From contig CAVZXS010000007.1 of NCBI GenBank assembly GCA_963779325.1, positions 248,001-312,000 on the forward strand: a stretch of DNA of 64,000 bases, read 5' to 3'. Below the pieces are notes generated by a model, which was not told the origin of the DNA, did not search any database, and was given only the letters and a program-made list of their open reading frames with translations. The DNA is from CAVZXS01 sp963779325 (GTDB lineage Bacteria; Bacteroidota; Bacteroidia; Chitinophagales; Chitinophagaceae). The translations under genes were made by a program, and so were the position numbers. This document shows positions 1-7,677 of this stretch, one piece after another; position 1 is the first letter of the stretch; every line of letters begins with the position of its first letter.

Positions 1-474
1 GGAGCCGATAAAGTGGCCAAAGGTCTAAGCAGAGCCGGTATTCGTGCCGAAGCTATTCACGGTAATAAATCGCAGAATGCAAGGCAGGACGCATTGAGTA
101 ATTTTAAAAATCGCCGTACAAGAGTATTGGTAGCAACGGATATTGCGGCACGCGGTATTGATATTGATGAACTGACACACGTAATCAATTACGATTTACC
201 CAATATTCCTGAAACCTATGTACACCGTATCGGTCGTACAGGTAGAGCGGGAGCCAGCGGTATCGCTATTTCTTTTTGCGATAGAGAAGAAAAAATGTAC
301 CTGCGTGATATTCAGAAATTAATCGGCAAAACAATTCCGGTGGTAGAAGAGCATCCGTATGTAATGATAAGTTATCAACCGCCCGTACAGAGTGCGGCAG
401 CCGGTAACCGGCCAGCGCCCAATGTTTTCAGAAGCAGCAGGCAAAAAACTTTTCGCCAGGCTTCCATGCGCTAA
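1..474 (+). CDS. DEAD-box RNA helicase, C-terminal part (RhlE-like), truncated by window edge
   Basis: The reading frame is open from base 1, so the N-terminal half (Q motif, Walker A, DEAD box) lies outside the window. The visible 157 residues are the second RecA-like domain. Motif V is seen as VLVATDIAARGIDI and motif VI as YVHRIGRTGRAG, whose arginines contact ATP. The C-terminal tail after the helicase fold is short and basic (ends RQKTFRQASMR). In this family such proteins unwind RNA during ribosome assembly or RNA decay; assignment to the RhlE subgroup is inference from the short tail. GTG at 13 is an internal Val, not a start. Confidence 0.93.
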   Translation, partial: GADKVAKGLSRAGIRAEAIHGNKSQNARQDALSNFKNRRTRVLVATDIAARGIDIDELTHVINYDLPNIPETYVHRIGRTGRAGASGIAISFCDREEKMYLRDIQKLIGKTIPVVEEHPYVMISYQPPVQSAAAGNRPAPNVFRSSRQKTFRQASMR

Positions 475-502
475 AAAATAAGTTTATCTTTTATAAATCA
501 TC

Positions 503-533
503 AACGAGTCTTTTTAAAGGCTCGTTTTTTTTA
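503..533 (+). terminator. Rho-independent terminator of the helicase gene
   Basis: AACGAG at 503-508 pairs with CTCGTT at 521-526. A short inner CTTT/AAAG pairing follows, and then a run of T. It lies 29 bases after the helicase stop codon. Confidence 0.8.
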
Positions 534-550
534 TTGTCCGGGCTGTATTA

Positions 551-602
551 CTATCCGCGGGATTCTGCGGACTATACAGCTTCAGTGGCGTTAGCACCGT
601 TC
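551..602 (-). repeat. Dispersed 52-base repeat, copy A
   Basis: Read on the minus strand it starts GAACGGTGCTAACGCCACTG and aligns without gaps to 19693-19744. I count 39 of 52 identical positions, and 11 of the 13 differences are transitions. A partial relative is at 62013-62060. No ORF is shared between copies. Confidence 0.75.
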
Positions 603-637
603 TGCTGCATTAATTCTATTTGGCAATAATCGCAGCA

Positions 638-655
638 TCCCGACGAATGTCGGGA
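638..655. repeat. Short palindrome TCCCGAC-GAAT-GTCGGGA
   Basis: A perfect 7-bp inverted repeat with a 4-base loop in the gene-free stretch. No T-run follows, so it is not a clear terminator. Confidence 0.6.
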
Positions 656-749
656 ATCAGGTAATGCTATTCACCATTCTCGATCTGTATTGGTAAATTG
701 TATTTACTAATGCGAGTTGCTTCGGATAAAGTATGTTAATACTTAAAAT

Positions 750-820
750 ATAACTCCGTTAGGAGTTATTGGTGGGTAGTAAAATATCGAAATAAGTACA
801 ATGCGTTCCGATAGGAACGT
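750..820. repeat. Pair of short hairpins about 53 bases apart
   Basis: The first hairpin is ATAACTCC-GTTA-GGAGTTAT (750-769) and the second is CGTTCC-GATA-GGAACG (804-819). Each is followed within a few bases by TTGGTG or TTTGGTG. The matching layout suggests two units of one degenerate family. Function is unknown. Confidence 0.55.
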
Positions 821-920
821 TTGGTGCTGTCGTTATTAGTGTCTACCCGGAAATTGTTTGCGGAACAAAAACAAAATCATTACCATATCACTCTCGGAAC
901 TCTGATTTGCAAATAAAAAA

Positions 921-2108
921 TTACAGTTCTTCTTTCTTTTCTTTAGGTGCGGCCCTGGTACCGGCATATAATTCATATTCCAGCAGGCGGCAGTCGATGG
1001 TGCTTGTATAAAATTCTATCCGGCGTTTCGCTTTCAATCCTATTTTTTTGGCAAGCTCTAAATTGCCTGTAAATACATAACCCAAATAACCGCCGCAATG
1101 CTGCTTCATAAAATCACCAATGCGTTTGTAAGTTATCTCCAGTTCATCAATCTCTCCTAATCGTTCGCCGTACTCGGGGTTTACATAAAAAATACCCGGC
1201 ACACCCTGCGGTATTTCAGTAGCTGCAAAATCACAAACTGAAAATTCAATCAGTCTGCCCACACCGGCGGCAATCGCATTCTTCTTTGCATTTTCAATAG
1301 CTCTGTCACTATAATCAGTAGCAATTATGCGAAGGCCGGGTACATCAATAATTTGTTCTTCCAGCAATGCATCTTCTTTTACATAAACTGATTCATCATA
1401 ATCCTGCAAATGCATAAAAGCATAATTGGTTCTGAATAACCCCGGCCGGCGATTGGTAGCAATCAATGCCGCTTCAATAGCTACGGTACCCGAACCGCAC
1501 ATGGGATTTATAAAAGGAGATTTTCTGTCCCATTGCGTTGCATAAACGGTAGCGGCAGCTAAAGCTTCCAGCATGGGGGCTTGGCCCGGTATTTTTCTAT
1601 AGCCATGCCTTGCTAATGAATCGCCGGAAGTATCTATAAAAATTTCCGCTTCTTCATTTTTCCAAAACAAATGAATAACGGCGCCGGTAAGTTCTGAACC
1701 GGTAGATGGACGTACGCCTCTTTTTTCCCTTAGCCGGTCTACCACGGCGTCTTTTACCCTCAGGTTGGCGAACATGCTGTTATTAATTGTTTCATTATTT
1801 ACATTGCCGGTTATTGAAAAATAACCTTTGTCGGGTAAAATATTTTCCCAGGGATAATCAATAAGATGGCGATGCACATCATCGGCATTGGCGGCGGTAA
1901 ACTTTTTTAAACTGTACAGCACCTGGCTGGCGCATCGCAGATTCAGGTTTAGTTTTATACAATCATTTACCGTACCGCGAATTTTTATACCCGTTACAAA
2001 ACTTTCTTCTATTTCAAATCCCAATTCTTTTATTTCCTTTTCAAGATAAGGTGTCAGTCTTTTGGGAGTAGTAACAGTAATAACAGATGCCGTAGTGTAT
2101 ACATTCAT
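921..2108 (-). CDS. THUMP-domain class I SAM-dependent RNA methyltransferase (RlmL/YpsC-like)
   Basis: This 395-residue protein has an N-terminal THUMP-type RNA-binding region (about residues 50-160) and a C-terminal Rossmann methyltransferase. The SAM-binding segment is NPMCGSGTVAIEAAL at 201-215. An acidic SAM-ribose residue follows in IIATDYS (D265). The catalytic motif normally written NPPYG reads NPEYG at 310-314. Family members methylate guanine N2 in rRNA or tRNA; the exact target cannot be told here. A 16-bp stem-loop lies 15 bases before the start, and the upstream RRM gene runs in the same direction, so co-transcription is possible. Confidence 0.92.
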   Translation of the reverse strand: MNVYTTASVITVTTPKRLTPYLEKEIKELGFEIEESFVTGIKIRGTVNDCIKLNLNLRCASQVLYSLKKFTAANADDVHRHLIDYPWENILPDKGYFSITGNVNNETINNSMFANLRVKDAVVDRLREKRGVRPSTGSELTGAVIHLFWKNEEAEIFIDTSGDSLARHGYRKIPGQAPMLEALAAATVYATQWDRKSPFINPMCGSGTVAIEAALIATNRRPGLFRTNYAFMHLQDYDESVYVKEDALLEEQIIDVPGLRIIATDYSDRAIENAKKNAIAAGVGRLIEFSVCDFAATEIPQGVPGIFYVNPEYGERLGEIDELEITYKRIGDFMKQHCGGYLGYVFTGNLELAKKIGLKAKRRIEFYTSTIDCRLLEYELYAGTRAAPKEKKEEL

Positions 2109-2123
2109 AATGGCAATAAAGGT

Positions 2124-2175
2124 AGATGCTTCCTTTTTAATTGAATTTGCTAAATCAACTAAAAAGGAAGCATCT
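2124..2175 (-). promoter_or_regulatory. 16-bp perfect stem-loop just before the methyltransferase start
   Basis: Bases 2124-2139 and 2160-2175 are perfectly complementary, with a 20-base loop. The structure sits between the RRM gene (stop at 2222) and the THUMP gene (start at 2108). On the minus strand the stem ends 15 bases from the ATG. It could terminate the RRM transcript or occlude the start region of the next gene. No U-run follows, which weakens the terminator reading. Confidence 0.6.
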
Positions 2176-2221
2176 TATTTATTTCAGTAAAATAAACTGA
2201 ATAATGAAATGAGAGAGAATA

Positions 2222-2641
2222 TTAAAAACGATTACGATCCCTGTTGTAGCCGCCGCCCCCGCCACTACCGCCTTTGTTGTATCCGCCCCCGCCGCCGCTA
2301 CTACTGCCACCGCGATAGCCGCCACCTCCTCCACTACTGCCGCCTTTATTGTATCCGCCGCCACCACCTTTGCTTCCAAAGCCTCCGCCACCACCGCCGC
2401 TGCGTTCTTCGGCTGCTTTTACAACTAATGGTTTTTTACCAAGCGAGATATCATTCAAACCTTCGATAGCTTCTTTGGCCTCTTCGGCATTGGGCATTTC
2501 TACAAAACCAAAGCCGCGGCTCTTGCCGGTTTCTTTGTCAATAGCTACTTTAGCAGATTTTACTTCGCCGAATTTTTCAAAAAATTCAAGCAATTCAGCA
2601 TCATCTAAATCATAAGGCAGACCGGCAACAAAAAGATTCAT
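2222..2641 (-). CDS. RNA-binding protein with one RRM and a Gly-rich tail
   Basis: A 139-residue protein. Residues 1-80 form one RNA recognition motif: RNP2 is LFVAGL (3-8) and RNP1 is KSRGFGFVEM, followed by a typical last strand (KPLVVKAAEE). From about residue 85 the chain is almost only Gly, Ser, Tyr, Asn and Lys in repeats such as GGGGGYNKGG, ending RDRNRF. This matches the small cold-shock-type RRM proteins of bacteria, thought to bind single-stranded RNA. The low-complexity tail could promote self-association, as such tails do in eukaryotic RRM proteins; this is inference. Confidence 0.95.
   Translation of the reverse strand: MNLFVAGLPYDLDDAELLEFFEKFGEVKSAKVAIDKETGKSRGFGFVEMPNAEEAKEAIEGLNDISLGKKPLVVKAAEERSGGGGGGFGSKGGGGGYNKGGSSGGGGGYRGGSSSGGGGGYNKGGSGGGGGYNRDRNRF
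2234..2400 (-). repeat. Gly-codon-rich repeat tract inside the RRM gene
   Basis: An imperfect in-frame repeat of GGN codons encodes the Gly/Tyr/Asn/Lys tail. It also creates open but meaningless reading frames on the opposite strand, which are not genes. Confidence 0.8.
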
Positions 2642-2848
2642 AAAGCTTATTTTTTGTAAAAGTACAAAACTTATTTCGGTAATGAACCTTTGTTGTGTAT
2701 TCGATTATTTTTTTCTTATTAACCCTCAAAACCGGATTTTAAGCCGGCGTTACCGGCGCAATTGTATTTTCTGCATATTTGCAGTAAATACCGCCAGACA
2801 GGGGGATGTTATTTCTACTAAATTATACCTGCAAAACAAATTGCTTTT

Positions 2849-3328
2849 ATGATAAAAAAGGCTGCAGCAAAGGATTTTGAATTTTTTTATTACCTGTATA
2901 TGCATCCGCAGGTGAATCCCTTCTTATTGTACGAAAAAATGGAACAAGAGGAATTTATACCAATCTTTAATGAGTTGCTGGATAAGGGAGTTCTCTATTT
3001 GTTTGTATCCGAAGATGTGCCGGCCGGTATGTTTAAATTAGTGCCGCAGCAGTACCGTAACTCGCATATTGCCTACCTGGGCGGTTTGGCCATTGATCCC
3101 TTTCAGGCAGGCAAAGGTTTGGGATTAGTAATGATGGAAGCTGTTAAAGAGTATGCTAATGCAGCAGGTTTTAAGCGTATTGAACTGAGTGTAGCTGCTG
3201 TAAATGAAAGAGCGATCAACTTGTATTTGAAAGCAGGTTTTGAAAAGGAGGGAGTTTTAAGAAATTTCACTTTTCTCAAAAGCGAAAACAGGTTTTTGGA
3301 TGAGGTGATGATGGCTTATTTATTTTAA
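2849..3328 (+). CDS. GNAT-family N-acetyltransferase
   Basis: At 159 residues it has the usual GNAT length. The acetyl-CoA binding segment is seen in the middle: a strand IAYLGGLAIDPFQAGKGLG with the Q/RxxGxG/A-type loop (QAGKGLG), then the helix VMMEAVKEYA. The C-terminal motif B region reads LYLKAGFEKEGVLRNF, typical of RimJ/RimL-like enzymes that acetylate N-termini or small amines. The acceptor cannot be inferred. The gene stands alone on the plus strand and ends at a strong bidirectional terminator. Confidence 0.9.
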   Translation: MIKKAAAKDFEFFYYLYMHPQVNPFLLYEKMEQEEFIPIFNELLDKGVLYLFVSEDVPAGMFKLVPQQYRNSHIAYLGGLAIDPFQAGKGLGLVMMEAVKEYANAAGFKRIELSVAAVNERAINLYLKAGFEKEGVLRNFTFLKSENRFLDEVMMAYLF

Positions 3329-3334
3329 AATAAG

Positions 3335-3361
3335 AAAGTTCTGCGGGTCGGCAGAACTTTT
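3335..3361. terminator. Bidirectional terminator between convergent genes
   Basis: AAAGTTCTGC (3335-3344) and GCAGAACTTT (3351-3360) form a perfect 10-bp stem with a 6-base loop. T-rich and A-rich flanks allow use from both sides. Confidence 0.85.
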
Positions 3362-3395
3362 GATACTTGGATATACATTTCATAGGTTAATATCA

Positions 3396-4217
3396 TCATT
3401 TTATTCGTTGATATACTTCTACACTTATATCGCCGTTGGCTTCGTTAATAATTTGCTTGTATTCATCGTCACCGTTCATCTCAATATTTATATCAAAGCT
3501 TTTGCCCGTGAGTGCTGAATAAGTTGATGCCTGAACATTCTCTTTTATTTTGTTGGTCGCATTCATTTCATAGCTGCCGTACCCTATACCCGTTTGTGTT
3601 TTTTTTGCCGCGTCCCTGAACGTGCGGCCGAATATGAAATGCCCGGCATAATAGGTTTTGTATTGCGTAATTTTATTTGTTATGGTATCCTTACCTCTTA
3701 CAGTTAATGACTTTATTAATTTCCAGGAGCCGTCGAGCGGCGTTTTTACCGCTGTGCTTACAGATTGATACTCTTCGGTATGTTTGGCGTGCTGCCCGTT
3801 CGGGTCGGTAATATGAATTACCTGTTTATAGCCCCCGGGTGTTTTTTCAATTTCTAATTTAAATGTTTCCGATGCTTCTCTTACCGTGCTGAACGAAGCG
3901 TTATAAATAACATCTTCCTTTACCGTAGCCGTATCGCTGCTGTAAGTGCCAATGCCAAAAGAGGAAACGGAATCAACGGGATTTACCCGTGCATACATCA
4001 TGTGCTTATCCGTAAAAATTTTTAATTGCTTCAGGCCGGTAAAGATTGTATCTTTTTTGCCGTCATTAATGATATGCGATTTCATGACGTAAGCACCCCT
4101 GATACCGGTAGATTCTTTGGCTTCGGTATCGGAGCCCGTTGCTTGTACATCCGTTTTTTCGGCATTGTTGCAGCCAAATAAAATTGCCGACAATAGCATT
4201 GCGTAAATGACTTTCAT
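3396..4217 (-). CDS. Predicted lipoprotein of unknown function
   Basis: A 273-residue protein whose first residues are a lipoprotein signal: hydrophobic core YAMLLSAILF followed by the lipobox FGC, with Cys16 as the lipidated residue, then a polar linker rich in Thr, Glu and Ser. The mature part contains two similar halves (around residues 40-150 and 163-273). Both have 'K-KDTI' and 'FGIGTYSSD / GIGYGSYEM' type segments, suggesting an internal duplication of a small beta-rich domain of the lipocalin-like kind. I do not recognise a named family. Confidence 0.8.
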   Translation of the reverse strand: MKVIYAMLLSAILFGCNNAEKTDVQATGSDTEAKESTGIRGAYVMKSHIINDGKKDTIFTGLKQLKIFTDKHMMYARVNPVDSVSSFGIGTYSSDTATVKEDVIYNASFSTVREASETFKLEIEKTPGGYKQVIHITDPNGQHAKHTEEYQSVSTAVKTPLDGSWKLIKSLTVRGKDTITNKITQYKTYYAGHFIFGRTFRDAAKKTQTGIGYGSYEMNATNKIKENVQASTYSALTGKSFDINIEMNGDDEYKQIINEANGDISVEVYQRIK

Positions 4218-4373
4218 ACTGAGTATTTTAAGGTTTATAAATAAAAGTTAACTGAGGTGCAGAAAATAAGTCTTCACAAAAGCGGACTAACTCAAAGGTT
4301 GAAAATCTTGAAGAACGAGATGGTACTGTTAAGTTAAGACAATAAATAATAATAAGTTTCTTTTTTTTACGAA

Positions 4374-4402
4374 GTCGTGTTGCACGACGCCGGAAACGGC
4401 GT
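4374..4402. repeat. Tandem short hairpins after the MBL hydrolase gene
   Basis: GTCGTG-TTG-CACGAC (4374-4388) is followed by ACGCCG-GAAA-CGGCGT (4387-4402). They lie 5 bases beyond the stop codon of the minus-strand MBL gene. No U-run follows on the minus strand. Confidence 0.55.
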
Positions 4403-4406
4403 TAGG

Positions 4407-5246
4407 TTAAAAAAGTGAAAGCTGAAGTTTTTCTACCGGTTTCCTCTTCGGGTTTTCTTTTTTAAATGCAGGCGTAACGCCTGTATTTATATGATACAGC
4501 TCCGTTTCCTTATCCCGCGACGCGACGATTATTTTGGTATCGCCGGCATGTTCGCCGAAAAGATTTTTTACCAACTCAGGGTCATTGTTATGTTTGGAAA
4601 GATGCGATAATATTAAATGGCTCATAAAGGCAGGCCTGTGATTTTTAAAAACTTCCAGCGCCTGTGTATTGGAAAGGTGGCCCATTCCGTTTGTAATACG
4701 CTGTTTCAGGTAATAAGGGTACCCGCCGTTAGCCAGCATTTCTTCATCGTAATTAGCTTCCAGGAATGCCGCATGGCATTGTTGAAAATGATGGGTTAAC
4801 TGCGGACAGGCGACACCAATATCTGTAAAAACGCCAACTTTAACCGAAGAGGAAGAAACAACAAAACTATACGGATCGCCGGCATCGTGAAATTTTGAGA
4901 AAGCGGTAACGGATAATTCTCCAACCTGTACCGGTTCAATAGCGCTGAAGCGAAAAACTAATTTTTTTTCTAAATGAAATTTTCCGTTTGCCTGAGTGGT
5001 TTCTGTAATGTAAACCGGGAGTTGGTATTTTTTTGCCAGTACAGTAAGTCCGCTTATATGGTCTTTGTGTTCATGCGATATAAAAACGGCTTTTATTGTA
5101 TCCATGCGCAAACCCAAACGCTTCATACGTATTTCCGTTTCGCGGCAGCTGATACCCGCATCTACCAATATCGCATTATTTCCGTTGCCGATATAGTAGC
5201 AGTTGCCGTTGCTGCCTGAGTTGAGCGATGTAATAACTAAAGACAT
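4407..5246 (-). CDS. MBL-fold metallohydrolase, WalJ/YycJ-like
   Basis: This 279-residue metallo-beta-lactamase-fold hydrolase starts MSLVITSLNSGSNGNCYYIG. That start at 5246 is preferred over an ATG 33 bases upstream because the SLNSGSNGN segment opens the fold in this family. The metal-binding motif HEHKDH is at residues 58-63, and further ligands come from HDAGDP and the distal GHLS and LSHLSKHNN segments. Family members are putative phosphodiesterases or exonucleases acting on nucleic acid. The low-complexity C-terminus ends LQLSLF. The gene appears monocistronic. Confidence 0.92.
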   Translation of the reverse strand: MSLVITSLNSGSNGNCYYIGNGNNAILVDAGISCRETEIRMKRLGLRMDTIKAVFISHEHKDHISGLTVLAKKYQLPVYITETTQANGKFHLEKKLVFRFSAIEPVQVGELSVTAFSKFHDAGDPYSFVVSSSSVKVGVFTDIGVACPQLTHHFQQCHAAFLEANYDEEMLANGGYPYYLKQRITNGMGHLSNTQALEVFKNHRPAFMSHLILSHLSKHNNDPELVKNLFGEHAGDTKIIVASRDKETELYHINTGVTPAFKKENPKRKPVEKLQLSLF

Positions 5247-5318
5247 AATGCTAAGAAGCGGCAATATACGCCATCGCAAAGCGGTGTAAAAAAATTTATC
5301 GAATTAATTCCGGAAAAG

Positions 5319-5903
5319 CTACTTCAACTTTACTTTAAACTTGCCTGACGTGACGGTAACGGCGACTCCGTTTGGTTTTACAACGGGCCCGCTGAAAGTA
5401 CCGATGGCTACATGCGTTTGGTGTACGTAACTTTCAATTGTGAATGAAAACGGAATGCTTCTTTTACTGGTGTATGCAAGAGTTTGTCCTATATTATCAT
5501 AATAATAAAAGGCTATATTTTGAGTAGTAAAATTGTAAATATCCTTATTTAAAAGCTCGCCGTTAAGGAAAACGGTAAATACCATTCCCGAATCGGAGGA
5601 GCAGGAGGAAGGCCCAAAAAAAGTAAAACCGTTTCTTTCGGGTGTTATTACAATGGCAGTATCAATATCGCCGCATAAAAACGAACCGTCAATATAAAAG
5701 CTCCATTTGTCTTCTATTTGCACATCCTCGCCGATACAAGCAGGGCATATCCAAGGTGACGGCGGAAGAATGGGTTTGATCGTATCTACAGGTGCCGGCA
5801 CGTAAGGGCGTTACCCTTCAAAACTGTATTCTTTTTTGCAGCTTATAATAAAAAGGGCTGTCAGAAAAAGACCGGTTGTAATATGCAGTAGTTTTTTTAT
5901 CAT
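5319..5903 (-). pseudogene. Lipoprotein gene interrupted by an in-frame stop codon
   Basis: From ATG at 5903 the frame encodes a clear lipoprotein signal: MIKKLLH, a hydrophobic stretch, then IISC with Cys22, followed by KKEYSFEG. Codon 31 is TAA (5811-5813). The same frame then stays open for another 164 codons (RPYVPAPVDTIKPILPPSP onward) to a stop at 5319. A single base change would join the halves, and the second half has no signal of its own. The body has a CPAC motif and a beta-rich C-terminus ending VTSGKFKVKLK. Function is unknown. Either a nonsense mutation or a sequencing error explains it. Confidence 0.8.
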
Positions 5904-6178
5904 ACAATTGCCGCAGGTAATATATCAGATCATAACGGACGATTTTTTCTTTTCGTTGCTTTTTTGTTTAGCAACGAATAATAAATAAGCATTGTGAATG
6001 TAAGATATTTTGCTATTTACCCTTGCTTTTGTTTATTACATACAGAATCGCAATGGTTGTAATGCACCCCAATGGCCTGACTTTAAAAGAATCTGCAGGA
6101 TACCGGATGAAAAGTTGTTTCTGATAGCCGGTAACGAAACCGGTTATCTTTCAATAGATTTGATAAAATATACATTCG

Positions 6179-7633
6179 GTGAAAATATTTATTGGCATTG
6201 ATACAGGTACTACACATACAAAGGCCGTTGCTTGCAATGAAGAGGCAGTCGTGTTGTCAGAATATAAAGAAACGAATACAACGTATCACTCTGTTGAAGA
6301 TGCTGCTGAACAGGATGCTGAAGAAATATTTCAAAATGTATTATCTGTAATAAAAAAAACAGTTGAGCAAATAAAAAGCACTGACGAAATAGTTTTTATT
6401 TCATTCAGTTCCGCCATGCACGGCATAATGGCGGTAGATCATAAAGGAATTCCGTTAGCGCCGATAATGACTTGGGCGGATAAGAGAAGTAAAAAAATTG
6501 CTGCTGAATTATTGTCAGGCGATAAAGGAAAACAACTTTGGCTGCAAACCGGTACGCCGGTACATGCCATGACGCCTTTATGTAAAATAAAATGGATAAA
6601 GGAAAATCAACCGGGCATTTTTAAAAGAGCACATAAGTTTATCGGCATTAAAGAATATATTTTCTTTAAACTTTTTAATAAATATATAATTGATTATTCG
6701 GTCGCATCAGCAACGGGATTACTTGATATTAACACATTGGATTGGTGTGAACCGGCTCTTCAATTTGCAGGTATTGATAAAGAGAAGTTGCCTGCATTGG
6801 TTTCAGTTTTTCATGCTGAAACGGTGATAGAAAAAAAATATGCTGATCTAACAGTATTAAAAAAACATATTCCCTTCGTCATTGGTGCAAGCGATGGTTG
6901 CCTGGCTAATTTGGGCAGCGGCGTATTATTGCCCGGCGAAGCGGCTTTAACTATAGGCACAAGCGGTGCAATCCGCAGGACAATACAAAAACCTGCAGTA
7001 GATAATAAACAAAGACTGTTTACTTATTATCTGGCGGATAATTTGTTTGTACAGGGTGGCGCTACTAATAACGGCGGTAATGCTTTACAATATTGGATAC
7101 AGCAGCATTTACCCGATGCAGGAGATTTTAATAAAATTATTGAACATGCTTTTACGGTTTCACCCGGTTGCGACGGATTGGTATGCCTGCCTTATTTTTT
7201 TGGTGAAAGAGCACCGGTATGGGATGCAGATGCTAAGCCTGTTTTCAGCGGCGCCGCCGATAAACATACACAACTGTATTTTGTAAGAGCTATTATGGAA
7301 GGTATTTGTTTTACATTCAGGCAATTGTTGCAGGCATTGGAGGAAGAAGAAAATATAATTGATTGCATTTATGCTTCCGGCGGATTTATACAATCAAAGC
7401 AGTGGGTGCAAATGATGGCGGATATTCTTCAACGAAAAATAATAATAAGCAATACCGCCGACGCATCGGCAATAGGCGCTGTATTTTTAGGAATGAAGGC
7501 GATGAACTATATGCAGGATTTACATGCGATAAAAAGACGTATTACCGGGGAAGAAATATTTCTGCCGTCAACGGAGCCGGTTGAAGTTTACAATCGCAAC
7601 TTCGAAATATTTAAACAGCTGTATAAAAAATAA
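6179..7633 (+). CDS. Gluconokinase, FGGY family
   Basis: A 484-residue sugar kinase with a GTG start whose N-terminal phosphate loop reads FIGIDTGTTHTKA. The FGGY features are present: SSAMHGIMAVD and ITWADKRS near residue 80-110 for sugar binding, a DYSVASATGLLDI segment, GASDGCLANLGSG with the catalytic Asp, GTSGAIRR, and the C-terminal YASGGFIQS that precedes the nucleotide site. The MTWADKRS and SAMH segments favour gluconate over xylulose or glycerol. The gluconate permease starts 44 bases downstream, which supports the substrate call: gluconate is imported, then phosphorylated to 6-phosphogluconate. Upstream 5904-6178 holds no convincing gene. Confidence 0.88.
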   Translation: MKIFIGIDTGTTHTKAVACNEEAVVLSEYKETNTTYHSVEDAAEQDAEEIFQNVLSVIKKTVEQIKSTDEIVFISFSSAMHGIMAVDHKGIPLAPIMTWADKRSKKIAAELLSGDKGKQLWLQTGTPVHAMTPLCKIKWIKENQPGIFKRAHKFIGIKEYIFFKLFNKYIIDYSVASATGLLDINTLDWCEPALQFAGIDKEKLPALVSVFHAETVIEKKYADLTVLKKHIPFVIGASDGCLANLGSGVLLPGEAALTIGTSGAIRRTIQKPAVDNKQRLFTYYLADNLFVQGGATNNGGNALQYWIQQHLPDAGDFNKIIEHAFTVSPGCDGLVCLPYFFGERAPVWDADAKPVFSGAADKHTQLYFVRAIMEGICFTFRQLLQALEEEENIIDCIYASGGFIQSKQWVQMMADILQRKIIISNTADASAIGAVFLGMKAMNYMQDLHAIKRRITGEEIFLPSTEPVEVYNRNFEIFKQLYKK

Positions 7634-7677
7634 ATTTTCATTATTATTCAAAAAACTCTTTCATTAATTAAACGCTT

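Larger units (their letters stand above)
534..920. other. 387-base gene-free stretch with dispersed repeats
   Basis: No credible ORF lies here. The stretch holds a 52-base dispersed repeat (551-602), a perfect 7-bp hairpin with a GAAT loop (638-655) and two short hairpins followed by similar GGT-rich bases (750-769 and 803-820). It separates two convergent genes. Confidence 0.7.

Noticed and set aside
2179..2615. Long ORFs opposite or beside the RRM gene (Ala/Val-rich, Pro-rich, Arg-rich)
   Set aside because: They are shadows of the Gly-codon repeat tract.
6010..6201. 63-codon ORF upstream of gluconokinase
   Set aside because: It overlaps the kinase start, has no family character and no clear ribosome-binding context.
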